64,000 nt of DNA, from assembly GCA_963663365.2 (NCBI GenBank), contig CAXXIH010000005.1, forward strand, positions 211,946 through 275,945, written 5' to 3'. Positions 36,603-46,082 of this stretch are shown here, one piece after another. This stretch comes from G963663365 sp963663365 (GTDB lineage: Bacteria; Hinthialibacterota; Hinthialibacteria; Hinthialibacterales; G963663365). The notes beneath the pieces were generated by a model. That model worked only from the letters and a program-made list of their open reading frames with translations, was not told where the DNA came from and did not search any database. A program made the position numbers and the translations under genes. The first letter of the stretch is position 1. Each line of letters starts with the position of its first letter.

Positions 36603-38992
36603 CCCACCTCATACTCCACCGCCAAAACCAGATAGGCATCCAACTTCTTGACCGGGATTTCAATCGTATCTTTCGCGCCCACATGCCATCCCAAACGTTT
36701 CGCCTTTTTGCCTGTTTGATACCCATGCACACTTTGTACTCGAGCGTTCGGCGGCAACGGTAAACAGACCGTCAAATCTTTAACTGTCTGCAATTTCCGC
36801 TCTTCCACCGGAACCGCCAACGGAACATTCTTGTTGACCAAGTGCACAACCATGCGCCCTTTGCCATCGGCTTCGCTACGGTAAACGGTATTCCGTACAC
36901 CGCTGGCCTGCCACGGCTCCATTAAATGCGGATTACGTTCCAAGGCATCGGCCAAGACCGGAGTCAAAGGCCCGGCATCTTGATAGCGTTTGAACCAGAA
37001 TTTCTCATCCAGTTTTGCAAGCCCCCGGTATTTATCCGCCGATTCCTCGCCGAGTGCATCAAACGCTTCCGCGTTTTGAATGGCCGGTTCCAGGAAGATT
37101 CCATCGTGTGGCAACACCTGCGGAAGACTGTCGAAACGCACCACACGGTCACCTAAGGCCGCCAGACGTTCATCGGCATTTGTACGTTCCCGGCACAGAC
37201 GGTTATAGGTACCAAGATTGCCGACAACAACCAATCTTCCGCCGGATTGCGCGTACTGCACCAATAGATTGAATTCGTCATCGGATAAATATTCGATATT
37301 CGGCAAAACGATGGCCCGGTAGCGCAAGAGCGCCTCGACATTCATTTGATCTTCCGATATATGATCGAAGGGGATTTGTTGATCGGCCAAGTAACGGTTT
37401 AAGGCATAAACCTGACGGAAATGGTCGATATTCAAAAAGCAATTTTGATCGAAGAAATAGGCCAAAGCCACTTCCGCTGCCGATTCGTATCCTTCGTAAA
37501 GATCACCGTGCTCGCGAAAGAAATCCTTATACCGATTCTGCACTTCGGGATAATGGAAAACATCCACCAAGATGCTCCCTCCCGATGCCGCCGTCTCGGC
37601 CAAGGCCACATCGTTAATATCTTCACCATCGAGCCGGTAAGGCAAAAGCATTCCCCGCACGCCAATTGCATAGGCGTAACGCAGTTCCATATCGTAATCG
37701 AGAATTACACCCGGCGCGATCTGTCCTGTGGTATATCCCTCCTCATACATCTGCCATTCGCCGCCCCGCCGCCAACGGCGCATATCATGACCGTCTTCGG
37801 CACGTCCCACCGCCGCATACACACGCTGCATCGTTCCCCAATTGGGCATTAGGAAAAAGTCGGGATTCACACGCCGCCCGGAATCCCGCATCTCCTGCAA
37901 CATCTCCCCGATACTATCTCCCCAGAACATAATCGTTTCGGCCCACTGCAGACGGCCTTCCGGTGTTTGCAGGGCCGGATTTTCCAGACGTACATTCTCG
38001 AAACTCGGTTGCACCCCCGGATGCAGGACATTGTCCGTGATAAATCCCGAACTCAATCCCATCATCATACCCCCGCCGGAGTTATCCACATGCTGCGAAT
38101 TGAGCGGCCCGGTTGTATCAAAGGGGATACGCCGCTCTTCCGGTGTGTATTTATTTTCAAGCCATGGAATGAATTCCGGGAACGAATGAACCCACGTGCG
38201 TAAATCGCCATCGGAATAAAGTGTGATATCGCTGTAGCGGTTTGTTCCAAAAGCCTTCTTTAGTTCGGCAGGTGTGTATTTCTTTTTAAGATAGGTTTGA
38301 AAACGCTCCTGACATGCGGGGCAATAGCAATGAATAATACAGTTATCGATAAAATACCCGTCAAAACCGGTCTCCGCCCCCAGACGCGCTTGATTGTCAC
38401 AGAAGGCCCGCCATCCCGGATTGTTGGGGCATGGCGCGTAACGGATCAGATCGGCTGATTGGCCGCGAAACAAAAAGCACATCCGTTTGTAGTTATAATG
38501 TAGATTCCCCGATGCCTCGCGCTGCATCCAGTCTAATAGATCATCAGGCTTCGGCCCCAACCCGAGTGATTTGAATTCATCCCAGCGGTCAAAAATCTCC
38601 CAGGCGTGAGTGCGCAATTGATCGTTGCCCATAATGGTCTGGTTGCACAGGTATGGTGTGATCCACTTCACGCCCCGCTTTCGTAGATCGTCCATATAAT
38701 CACGGACTTCTTTCCGGTATTCATCGAAAGGCACATCCATCGGATTCATGCACCCGCCAAAACCTTGCAGATACCGAAGGCTGGGTCCGGTGTGGTATAG
38801 TTCCGGAACAAAAGGATCGAACTTCTCGCGGAACTCCGGATCCCTATATTGATCTTCTTCATAGTTGATGATGTACAAAAACGGCGTTTGAGTCTTCGGC
38901 TCAATAGACTCCGCAATACAGTTCTGTGCAAAGACTACGGCTACAAATGCAATCACTGCCAAACAGAAATACTTTGGATTCGGATTTCGCAT
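36587..38992 (-). CDS. Secreted glycosidase-like protein (TIM barrel plus GH42-type middle domain)
   Basis: An 801-residue secreted protein. It has a signal peptide (about 1-27, F-V-A-V-V-F-A-Q-N-C-I-A) and an N-terminal barrel-like half with F-D-G-Y-F-I-D-N-C and C-Y-C-P-A-C (a likely metal site around residue 220). A beta-galactosidase trimerisation/GATase-like domain follows (about 560-650, Y-R-A-I-V-L-P-N-I-E-Y-L-S-D-D-E) and a C-terminal beta domain. The arrangement resembles GH42-like and putative-glycosidase proteins of planctomycete-type genomes; no catalytic pair is assigned. The final residues G-A-A-R-K and the TAG stop are read from repeat module D, so the original C-terminus has been replaced. 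Start at 38992. Confidence 0.78.
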   Translation of the reverse strand: MRNPNPKYFCLAVIAFVAVVFAQNCIAESIEPKTQTPFLYIINYEEDQYRDPEFREKFDPFVPELYHTGPSLRYLQGFGGCMNPMDVPFDEYRKEVRDYMDDLRKRGVKWITPYLCNQTIMGNDQLRTHAWEIFDRWDEFKSLGLGPKPDDLLDWMQREASGNLHYNYKRMCFLFRGQSADLIRYAPCPNNPGWRAFCDNQARLGAETGFDGYFIDNCIIHCYCPACQERFQTYLKKKYTPAELKKAFGTNRYSDITLYSDGDLRTWVHSFPEFIPWLENKYTPEERRIPFDTTGPLNSQHVDNSGGGMMMGLSSGFITDNVLHPGVQPSFENVRLENPALQTPEGRLQWAETIMFWGDSIGEMLQEMRDSGRRVNPDFFLMPNWGTMQRVYAAVGRAEDGHDMRRWRRGGEWQMYEEGYTTGQIAPGVILDYDMELRYAYAIGVRGMLLPYRLDGEDINDVALAETAASGGSILVDVFHYPEVQNRYKDFFREHGDLYEGYESAAEVALAYFFDQNCFLNIDHFRQVYALNRYLADQQIPFDHISEDQMNVEALLRYRAIVLPNIEYLSDDEFNLLVQYAQSGGRLVVVGNLGTYNRLCRERTNADERLAALGDRVVRFDSLPQVLPHDGIFLEPAIQNAEAFDALGEESADKYRGLAKLDEKFWFKRYQDAGPLTPVLADALERNPHLMEPWQASGVRNTVYRSEADGKGRMVVHLVNKNVPLAVPVEERKLQTVKDLTVCLPLPPNARVQSVHGYQTGKKAKRLGWHVGAKDTIEIPVKKLDAYLVLAVEYEVGAARK

Positions 38993-39090
38993 AACACTCT
39001 CCCGCCGGAATACCGGATACTTGTGATTTCTGGAATTATGGTCAGACGCGCCTGTTGCGCGTTTTGATTTAACCTGAACGAGGTAGCCAT

Positions 39091-39729
39091 TTACGCCCCG
39101 ATTTTTTCCGTAGCGAAATTCACCGCATCCACGGCTGTCTTGCCATAAAAGTCACAACCGGTCATTTCGGCCAGACGGTTTGTGGCGGCCGCGCCACCCA
39201 CCATAATCGAAACTTGATCCCGCAACCCGGCTTTTTTGATCGCTTCCACCGTATCCGTAATCGATTGGTAGCAAGTCGTCAGCAGAATGCTCAGCCCCAC
39301 AAGCGTCGCTCCGCTCTCTCGAATCGCTTCCACAAAACGATCCGCGGGAACATTGATACCTAAATCGACGACATCGAATCCGGAACCTTTGAGCATGGTA
39401 ATAACAATGTCTTTTCCGAGATCATGGACATCGTTCAACACCGTGCCGATGACGACCTTATTGCCACTGCCTTTGGATTCCGCCGTTTCTTCCAGGCGCG
39501 GCCCCAAATCCTTCATAATGTCGTCGAGAATACTGCCCGCCATAATCAATTCGGGAATAAAACAATCGCCGCGTCCAAACCGGTCGCCTAACTCGCCCAT
39601 CCCCAAATGACACTGTTCGAGTATTTCCAATGGACTCCGCCCCGCGTCCAAATACTCCGCCACAAGCCGCTTCGCTTCTTTTTCTTTTACTGCGCAAATC
39701 GCCTCTGCAAGTTCACCCAAGGCTGCCAT
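39091..39729 (-). CDS. Corrinoid protein of a methyltransferase system
   Basis: A 212-residue MtbC/MtaC-type corrinoid protein. A helical cap (about 1-85) is followed by a B12-binding Rossmann domain with the D-x-H-x2-G motif at 100-105 (D-V-H-D-L-G; His102 is the lower cobalt ligand), the S-I-L-L-T-T segment and the G-G-A...F-Y-G-K-T nucleotide-loop site. It carries methyl groups from a substrate-specific methyltransferase to an acceptor enzyme. AGGAG lies nine bases before the ATG. It is the third gene of a minus-strand run: URO-D-family protein, 57-residue protein, corrinoid protein. No RamA-like reactivation gene is in the window. Confidence 0.92.
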   Translation of the reverse strand: MAALGELAEAICAVKEKEAKRLVAEYLDAGRSPLEILEQCHLGMGELGDRFGRGDCFIPELIMAGSILDDIMKDLGPRLEETAESKGSGNKVVIGTVLNDVHDLGKDIVITMLKGSGFDVVDLGINVPADRFVEAIRESGATLVGLSILLTTCYQSITDTVEAIKKAGLRDQVSIMVGGAAATNRLAEMTGCDFYGKTAVDAVNFATEKIGA

Positions 39730-39742
39730 TCGTAGACTCCTG

Positions 39743-39916
39743 TCAATATGAAATCAGGCAAAACCAAACATAAAGATAAGCCAGAGTATCGATATCCTCG
39801 TGGACCTTTTTCACCAACTCTTCATCCCCGGGAATGCCGCCCGCATATTCCATTTTCTTTTCATCGAAGGGGATACAGATACCCGGTTTATTTCGTGGAT
39901 TCTTGGCTTCTGTCAT
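39743..39916 (-). CDS. Unrecognised 57-residue protein in the corrinoid operon
   Basis: A small gene with a good ribosome site (GAGGAGAG, about seven bases before the ATG at 39916), 33 bases after the URO-D-family gene and 13 bases before the corrinoid gene. The product is hydrophilic with a Pro/Gly-rich middle (G-G-I-P-G-D-E-E-L), a short acidic helix (V-K-K-V-H-E-D-I-D-T-L) and a hydrophobic aromatic end (A-Y-L-Y-V-W-F-C-L-I-S-Y). It has no signal peptide and no known motif. Its placement between two functionally linked genes suggests a small adaptor or subunit; function is otherwise unknown. Confidence 0.6.
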   Translation of the reverse strand: MTEAKNPRNKPGICIPFDEKKMEYAGGIPGDEELVKKVHEDIDTLAYLYVWFCLISY

Positions 39917-39949
39917 CGTATTCTCTCCTCGCAAAAACGTCCCCGCCGC

Positions 39950-41149
39950 TCAATACACACCGTAGTCCCGCGTGAATTCCGTCATCGCTTTCAGGTTTTC
40001 GATTTTCGGCTCATCCTGCATAATCGCGTTGGCGTCCATAATGTACCCGCCGTCTTTCCCCACCCCATCGATCACCTTTTTGCAATGATCTCGAACCTCT
40101 TGCTCAGTCCCAAGTGCCAAAAGTTCGTTCGGGATACCGCCGCTCAAGCAGAATTTATGTCCAACCTGTTTGTGAACCTCAAAAATATCACCCTTATCCA
40201 CGTGATAGATAATGCTCAAATCGGGAAGCTGTGAGATGTATTTCAAATTCGGATACCAATCACCCTCGGCATAGAAGATAATTTGATGTCCCTGCTTCCA
40301 AATCTCCTCAATGATCGGCTTAAAAGTCGGCCAATAAAATTTCTCGAACTGTTCCGGCGACAGAAATGGAACACAGCCGCGATGCAGCCAAAGCCCGATA
40401 GGCACTTTTTTCTCAGGATCCGCTCCCACCAGCGCATTGAACATCATATGCGGCATCATCGCCTCGCAGGCCGCGATGACCTTGTCCGGCTGACGATAAA
40501 GATCCATGCACAACGGATTAAAGCCCCGAAGTTTATCGGCAATGATATCGAATGGCGCTTTCAGACACCCTGCAATGGCCGAAACCGTGCCCGTCTCTTC
40601 GCGCATTCTTTGAACCTGCGTCCCAAAACCTTGGAACACTTTCATTAGGCCGATCCCACCCTTAAGCCAGGAAAGATTGTTCCGGTAGGTCGAAGGTTCC
40701 CCGATAGGCTGCACGTCTTTGGAAACACGCGGCATCCATATATTGGCCAAAAATCCCGTAGGATCTTCGATCAAAGCATCGTACTCATCCGCGCGCATAT
40801 GCGCGTTGCTCTCGTCTTTGGGCTCAAGATATTGGAACGTATTGGTTGCGGGGACATCGATACCCGGCTTTGAATAGTATTTTAGGCCCACGGCATCTAC
40901 AAATCCCGTCCAAACATAAACCATGTTCGCAACCATGGCATCCCAATCGAAATCCGCCGCACATTTCAAGACCGCCTCAAATGCCAAATCCAGATCGTGC
41001 GTTACCTGCTGGCAGGTATAGCCCGCGTATTTCGCCACAAACTCAGCCGCAAAAGGCCGGATCGGAACACGGTCCGGCTTCTCGTTACGCATGGCTTTGA
41101 CATACCGCGTCATTCTTTCGTTGTACAGTTTTTCCATCGATTCAGACAT
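39950..41149 (-). CDS. URO-D/MtaA-family methyltransferase-like protein
   Basis: A 399-residue uroporphyrinogen-decarboxylase-fold protein. The N-terminus E-K-P-D-R-V-P-I-R-P and the barrel strands are recognisable, and the C-terminal half has L-W-L-H-R-G-C, F-Y-A-E-G-D-W and F-C-L-S-G-G-I-P. In MtaA/MtbA-type enzymes the zinc motif is H-x-C...C; at that place it has Y-A-E and C-L-S-G, so canonical zinc ligands are not preserved. Heme biosynthesis is unlikely, as the gene lies with a corrinoid protein; a methyl donor-specific or methyl-accepting role is more likely. First gene of the three-gene cluster. An A-T-rich CTAG-AAA-CTAG dyad lies 45 bases upstream. Confidence 0.85.
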   Translation of the reverse strand: MSESMEKLYNERMTRYVKAMRNEKPDRVPIRPFAAEFVAKYAGYTCQQVTHDLDLAFEAVLKCAADFDWDAMVANMVYVWTGFVDAVGLKYYSKPGIDVPATNTFQYLEPKDESNAHMRADEYDALIEDPTGFLANIWMPRVSKDVQPIGEPSTYRNNLSWLKGGIGLMKVFQGFGTQVQRMREETGTVSAIAGCLKAPFDIIADKLRGFNPLCMDLYRQPDKVIAACEAMMPHMMFNALVGADPEKKVPIGLWLHRGCVPFLSPEQFEKFYWPTFKPIIEEIWKQGHQIIFYAEGDWYPNLKYISQLPDLSIIYHVDKGDIFEVHKQVGHKFCLSGGIPNELLALGTEQEVRDHCKKVIDGVGKDGGYIMDANAIMQDEPKIENLKAMTEFTRDYGVY

Positions 41150-41193
41150 AGGTGCAGTTCCACCCCAACAAGACTGGCAATAATTGATACGTA

Positions 41194-41204
41194 CTAGAAA
41201 CTAG
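41194..41204. promoter_or_regulatory. CTAG-AAA-CTAG dyad upstream of the corrinoid cluster
   Basis: Two CTAG tetramers separated by AAA, 45 bases before the URO-D-family start at 41149. CTAG is rare in many genomes, so a close pair may be a regulator site, but it is too short to call with confidence. Confidence 0.25.
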
Positions 41205-41396
41205 CAGATTTCCTTTTTTGTTTCGAGATGGTAGTCAAGGCCCCGGTTAGGCATGGTAATGGCATAAAACTCACCTTCGAGCACAGAATTTGCCATCAAA
41301 TTTTCCCGCAGGCGTAAATAGCGGTTTATGCTAGGATGACTCGGTGCCATACAAAAGGCCCGAATCTGATAGGACTACTGTTTACGGAAAATTAAA

Positions 41397-43769
41397 ATGA
41401 ACCGCTTCTCAACCCGCCATCTCCTCCCCGTCCTGATTCCTCTTTTCCTGACCGCCTGCACAGCACAAAAATTCCATGATCCGTTTAGGGGCATGTCGCT
41501 TTCAGAGTTAGGAACGAAGCTTTCTCAAGAATCTCAGGAAGCATATAAAAACAGCCCCTATGCCCCGCTCTCACAAGACTATTTCTCACGTTTTACACGC
41601 GATCCCCATGCTCACCCCCAACCGTCTGAAACGGTACTCGATGATTCATGGCATATTGCCATCGCCGATGGCTCCTCGCCGCTGGCCGAACGCATGGCCG
41701 GATACCTTGTGGATTTTTTAAATCGGCGGATGGATGTCTCCCTCGAAATCCAAAAACTTTCTCCCAACAGTCCGGAGTTCTCCGCCCCGCGCGTTATCCG
41801 GTTATGCGAAACAGGCGGTGGCACTGAGAGTGTTGATGAAAGTTTCACCATAGAAATAACGGACAGGAATGTCCGTATCACGGGCCGCGATCCCGCCGGA
41901 TTACGCGATGGCATCGTGAAATTTGTGGATATCATCGGCTTCCGCCAGGCCCCGTTCTTGGCCCAGGGCTCGCAAGTTTACACGCCGCGCTTGTCGGTCC
42001 GTTTGGGGACGATTCCATGGATGGGCTCTACCCGCGACTTGGTCTTCATGGGCTATAACGCCGCATTTGTTTCCGGCGGAAACTTGCATGAGCTATCTCA
42101 ATCCAAAATCATCCCGGAGTTAATCCCCCGGCAAACTTCCTCCCCGGCTAATATCGCCCAATCTGCCGTCGAGGCCCGCGCCCATGGACTCAAAACCTAC
42201 TGTTTCATCAATACCCGGCAAAAATATGATAAAGACGATCCCGTCTTTCAGGCCCATCCCGATATGCGCGGCGCCCTCACGTGGAAAGCCGATGGCCAGT
42301 ATGTGCTTTGCACCGAGCATCCCTTGGTGCGCCAATATCTAAAAGAAAGCGTGCAAGGCATTTTCAAGGCAGATCCCAATTTGGATGGCCTTGTACTGAT
42401 TATCGGCGGTGAGGGTTTCTATCATTGTTTCATGCGTCCCTATGGTGTCAAAAAAGGACACACCAACTGCCCCCGTTGTGAGGCCCTGGGTGCGGAAACC
42501 GTAGTCGCCAATCTCTGTAATTTGCTCGCCGATGCCGTACGGGAAATTAATCCCAAAGCGGAAGTCATCGCCTGGCCCTATTCGGCGGAGCATGTTTGGT
42601 CTGCCGATAAAGCACAAGAAGGCCTCATCGAAAAATTAAAGCCGGGCACAGCCATCTTCACCGAGATTGAAAAAGACGAATACGATCCCAAACCGGATGG
42701 CTTTAAAAAACACCTATGGGATTACAGTATTGATCTCATTGGGCCCGGTGAACGCGCAAAAAAACAGGTCGCCGCCTGCAAAAAGGCGGGAATCTCCATC
42801 TACATGAAAAGCGAACCGGAACTCTCCTTCGAAGCGCCACGTCTGCCCCATATCCCCTGTATGGATTTATGGCTTGATCGTGCCGATGCCTTGGCCTCCT
42901 GTGGCGCGGATGGCGCATGGGTCTTCCCGGCCTTCCGGCCTTGTTATGGCACCAGCGCCGCCGAGATCAATAAATACGTTTGGTGGGAACCGGCCCCCGA
43001 TCATGATGCCGTCTTGCAGTCCTTGGCCGCACGCATGGCCGGATACGAAGCCGCTTCTTATGTCCGTGATGCCTGGCATTACGTTTCAGAGGCCATCAAC
43101 TTTTCTCCCGAACTGCCTCCCTATTACACCGGCCCTTACTACCTCGGCCCGGCACACCCCATGTGCGCCGATCCGGATGCCGAACTCCCACCGGTCTTTT
43201 ATGGCCGCTATCTATTTCATGCAGAAATCACAGATTCCGAAGGCCTTAAAACACAGCCCACGTTTATGAAAACACCTACCGGCAACATCCCCGTTTTCAC
43301 CAAATACTACCAACGCATGAGTCAGTTATTGGGCCAGGCCGCCGAAAGAATGGATTACGCCGAACATTTCGTTCCCCGGCGTCAACGTTTGACATTCGAT
43401 GCCGAAGCCTCAGCCATCCGCTGGTTCTATCACACCGCGCGAACCGAGGCCAACTTCTATGAGTCCTGCCAACTTCGCGACCGGCTTCTTGAACTTGCCA
43501 AGAAACCATACCTAAGCGCAACTGAAAAAGTTGAAGCCGGAGAGAAATACGCCCGCTGGATGGAAATCCTATTGGATGAACGCGAAAACACCCGCGAGGC
43601 GCTCCCCGTTGTCCAAAATGATATGCGTTTGGATTTCTATTATGGCAGCGACCATACCTTCCCCCATGCCGAAGATATGATCCGCGCCAAACTTAAGATC
43701 ATTGACAGCGAAATCTCTGATTTCCTCCCACAGATTGCCGAACAGTGCGGTATACAACCGGAGAGGTAA
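41397..43769 (+). CDS. Lipoprotein glycosidase-like protein (GH20/GH84/GH67-type small domain plus barrel)
   Basis: A 790-residue lipoprotein: signal peptide with lipobox L-F-L-T-A-C (Cys20). Then an N-terminal alpha/beta domain like those preceding GH20, GH67 and GH84 barrels (about 80-190; V-R-I-T-G-R-D-P-A-G-L-R-D-G-I-V). The barrel-like region follows (about 200-560, with L-I-I-G-G-E-G-F-Y and C-P-R-C) and a helical C-terminus. It probably acts on an exposed glycan at the outer membrane or periplasm. The catalytic residues are not clear. It is followed after 39 bases by an OPA-family transporter gene, suggesting uptake of a released sugar phosphate or derivative, which is inference. Confidence 0.75.
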   Translation: MNRFSTRHLLPVLIPLFLTACTAQKFHDPFRGMSLSELGTKLSQESQEAYKNSPYAPLSQDYFSRFTRDPHAHPQPSETVLDDSWHIAIADGSSPLAERMAGYLVDFLNRRMDVSLEIQKLSPNSPEFSAPRVIRLCETGGGTESVDESFTIEITDRNVRITGRDPAGLRDGIVKFVDIIGFRQAPFLAQGSQVYTPRLSVRLGTIPWMGSTRDLVFMGYNAAFVSGGNLHELSQSKIIPELIPRQTSSPANIAQSAVEARAHGLKTYCFINTRQKYDKDDPVFQAHPDMRGALTWKADGQYVLCTEHPLVRQYLKESVQGIFKADPNLDGLVLIIGGEGFYHCFMRPYGVKKGHTNCPRCEALGAETVVANLCNLLADAVREINPKAEVIAWPYSAEHVWSADKAQEGLIEKLKPGTAIFTEIEKDEYDPKPDGFKKHLWDYSIDLIGPGERAKKQVAACKKAGISIYMKSEPELSFEAPRLPHIPCMDLWLDRADALASCGADGAWVFPAFRPCYGTSAAEINKYVWWEPAPDHDAVLQSLAARMAGYEAASYVRDAWHYVSEAINFSPELPPYYTGPYYLGPAHPMCADPDAELPPVFYGRYLFHAEITDSEGLKTQPTFMKTPTGNIPVFTKYYQRMSQLLGQAAERMDYAEHFVPRRQRLTFDAEASAIRWFYHTARTEANFYESCQLRDRLLELAKKPYLSATEKVEAGEKYARWMEILLDERENTREALPVVQNDMRLDFYYGSDHTFPHAEDMIRAKLKIIDSEISDFLPQIAEQCGIQPER

Positions 43770-43808
43770 GCATCGATAATTCCCAAGAACTGAAAGGCAT
43801 CACCGATA

Positions 43809-45122
43809 ATGACTTCCGATTCCGCACGGCCGAATAGGAATCCTCTTTATGAACGTTGGCGCTGGCAAGTCTTCGGTATAACGTGGCTTGCCTATGCGGG
43901 TTTCTATATGACCCGCAAATCGTTCTCGGTTGCAAAAATCGAGTTATCCGGAGAGGACAGTATGGGGCTGTCGATCGGCCAGATGGCTTGGATCGATACC
44001 GCTTATTTGACCGCCTATGCCATCGGTCAGTTCGTGTGGGGCATCACCGGCGATAAATTCGGAACGCGTAAAGTCATCTTATGCGGCATGATGGCTTCTG
44101 TCATCACCGCGTTCTTAATGGGCGCTTCAACACTCACCGTGGCTTTGGGAGTTCTTTTCTGTATTCAAGGCATTTGCCAATCCACCGGCTGGGCTCCTTT
44201 GGCAAAAAACATCGGCCATTTCTTTTCGCAAAAAGAACGCGGACGAGTCATGGGCTGGTGGTGTACCAATTACGCTTTGGGTGGAGTCATCGCATCCGCC
44301 TATGCGGGATGGGCGGCCGATCTCTATGGCTGGCGTTTTGCATTTTGGGTTCCCGCGGTAACACTACTCTTCATTTGGTTCCTTTTCATTATCTTCCAAC
44401 GCAACCGGCCCGAAGATGTCGGTCTGCCTCCGATTGAAGAATATCATGGCGAACCGGCGGCGGATCTTACCGAAGAAGGAATGGAAGAAGGCTCATGGCG
44501 GCTCATCCTTCATGTGATGAAGGATCCCATGGTACTTCTCCTATCCATTGTCTATTTCTTCTTAAAACCGACACGCTATCTAATCTTGCTTTGGTCACCG
44601 ATGTACATGAACGAACGTCTGGGGACCGGTATGGCCGCTTCGGGAATTTTGGGCGGTATGTTCGAACTCGCCGGGCCTCTTGGCGTTTTGGCCGGCGGTT
44701 ATATATCCGACAAACTTTTTAGCGCCCGGCGTATGCCGCCCAGCATCATCGGACTGTTCCTGGTTGCGGTTATGCTCTTCTTCTTCGATGATCTTCCCGC
44801 AACCGGCCTCTCACTGGGGCTGGGTCTGTTCTTCTTGGGCTTTGTGCTGCATATTCCCGAATCTTTGGTTTCGGCCACATCCGCGCTGGACTTCGGAACC
44901 AAGCAAGGTGCCTCAACCGCATCGGGTATGGTCAATGGTTTTGGATCTATCGGAGCCATTTTCGGTGGCGCGTTGCCGGGAATTGTAAAAGCCTATCAAG
45001 GCGAAGGCCACGATATTTGGGGAATCGTTTTCTTATCGTTATCGATTATGATTTTAATCTCGGCGCTGTTGCTTCTCCCAAAATGGAACGCTGTCCCCAA
45101 AACCAAATCCCCAAAAAAATAA
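43809..45122 (+). CDS. OPA-family (GlpT/UhpC-like) MFS transporter
   Basis: A 437-residue transporter with 12 predicted helices. The N-terminus W-L-A-Y-A-G-F-Y-M-T-R-K-S-F-S-V-A-K is typical of organophosphate:phosphate antiporters, including the Y-x3-R-K pair near helix 1. The helix 2-3 loop reads G-D-K-F-G-T-R-K. Known members exchange glycerol-3-phosphate, hexose phosphates or related compounds for phosphate, or act as sensors (UhpC). The gene directly follows the lipoprotein glycosidase. A ribosome site is weak (AAGG about 13 bases upstream). A repeat copy begins about 60 bases after its stop. Confidence 0.88.
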   Translation: MTSDSARPNRNPLYERWRWQVFGITWLAYAGFYMTRKSFSVAKIELSGEDSMGLSIGQMAWIDTAYLTAYAIGQFVWGITGDKFGTRKVILCGMMASVITAFLMGASTLTVALGVLFCIQGICQSTGWAPLAKNIGHFFSQKERGRVMGWWCTNYALGGVIASAYAGWAADLYGWRFAFWVPAVTLLFIWFLFIIFQRNRPEDVGLPPIEEYHGEPAADLTEEGMEEGSWRLILHVMKDPMVLLLSIVYFFLKPTRYLILLWSPMYMNERLGTGMAASGILGGMFELAGPLGVLAGGYISDKLFSARRMPPSIIGLFLVAVMLFFFDDLPATGLSLGLGLFFLGFVLHIPESLVSATSALDFGTKQGASTASGMVNGFGSIGAIFGGALPGIVKAYQGEGHDIWGIVFLSLSIMILISALLLLPKWNAVPKTKSPKK

Positions 45123-45179
45123 GATGCTCTCTACATTCTCACCACCGACACCGATATGCATGGTGCATGCCAAATAAAA

Positions 45180-45330
45180 TTCCATGTGAGCCACTTCCTG
45201 TTTTAAGCTAAAGATGTATCTAAAGGGTGGCCCAGACAACTCGCTTGTCTGGGTGCGCCAGCACAAGAGGAAATAGCAAATATTGCTAATCGAAAACACT
45301 TCCTCCCCATCAACCATCTCTACTCAAACC
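45180..45330 (+). repeat. Dispersed modular repeat, copy 9
   Basis: A single module B between convergent genes: TTTTAAGCTAAAGATGTATC, GGGTGG, the double-hairpin cassette (CCCAGACAA 45231-45239, TTGTCTGGG 45245-45253, then GTGC-GCCA-GCAC), CACAAGAGG, a diverged AGCAAATATTGCT hairpin, and CCCCATCAACCATCTCTACTC. The end of the module, ACTCAAAC, contains the TGA stop of the HAD gene read on the minus strand. Plus orientation. Confidence 0.85.
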
Positions 45331-46082
45331 CCAATCACCTTTTCAATCTCATCCACACTTTCGATAATACAATCGGCCAGATCGTCCAGATGCTCTCGTG
45401 TACAAATCCCGCTCAAAACCCCGACACTTAATCCCGCCGAGGCCCGCCGCGCCATTTCCAAATCTTTCCGCGTGTCACCGACAACCGCGACTTCCCTGGG
45501 CTGCAATCCGGTGATTTCACAGAATCCGTGGACCATGCCTGGCTCGGGTTTCGTTCCGAATCCTTTGTCATATCCGGCCACAAAATCGACATGTTCTTCA
45601 ACGGCAAAACGTTCCAACATCGCCTGTGCTGAAGCCGTTGAATCCGTGGTCGCAACTCCGATCCGGATTCCTCTTTTACGTAACCGCGTAAAAAGCACAT
45701 CGAGATCGGTCACAGCGACCAATGTCTGTATCGCATGCTCATCAAGACAACGTCCAACCCGATGGCATACATCATCCACAGATTCCAACGCGGGATCTTT
45801 GGACCAAAGCAGACTGATCTCACTGATACTCGCCCAGGATAGGACCGATGATGGACAGAAAGTCTGCGTATCCGGATCGAATCCCCCCGCTCGAAGCAGA
45901 CGTTCCGTAAGTTCCGCGTCTCCAACCGCTATGGCCAGTTCCTCCGCGGCGGCGGTATAGGCAGGAATCCAGGTCGCGCAAAAATCGATCAGCGTTCCGT
46001 CTTTATCGAACAAAATCCCGCGAATTGGGCCGTCTTGTGACGTATCTTGAGATTGGATTATCGAAGCAGGTTGTATAGTCAT
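45324..46082 (-). CDS. HAD-superfamily hydrolase (phosphoglycolate phosphatase-like)
   Basis: A 252-residue HAD phosphatase of subfamily IA: motif I F-D-K-D-G-T-L (around residues 26-32), a helical cap, motif II V-A-T-T-D-S-T, the lysine in K-P-E-P-G-M and motif IV V-G-D-T-R-K-D. Such enzymes remove phosphate from small metabolites (phosphoglycolate, sugar phosphates). About 20 N-terminal residues precede the fold, and no ribosome site is seen at 46082. Its stop codon lies inside the end of repeat copy 9. Confidence 0.88.
   Translation of the reverse strand: MTIQPASIIQSQDTSQDGPIRGILFDKDGTLIDFCATWIPAYTAAAEELAIAVGDAELTERLLRAGGFDPDTQTFCPSSVLSWASISEISLLWSKDPALESVDDVCHRVGRCLDEHAIQTLVAVTDLDVLFTRLRKRGIRIGVATTDSTASAQAMLERFAVEEHVDFVAGYDKGFGTKPEPGMVHGFCEITGLQPREVAVVGDTRKDLEMARRASAGLSVGVLSGICTREHLDDLADCIIESVDEIEKVIGV

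Noticed and set aside
39046..39062. Hairpin ACGCGC-CTGTT-GCGCGT followed by TTTT, like an intrinsic terminator on the plus strand
   Set aside because: No plus-strand gene ends there; on the minus strand no T-run follows. Left out as a terminator call.
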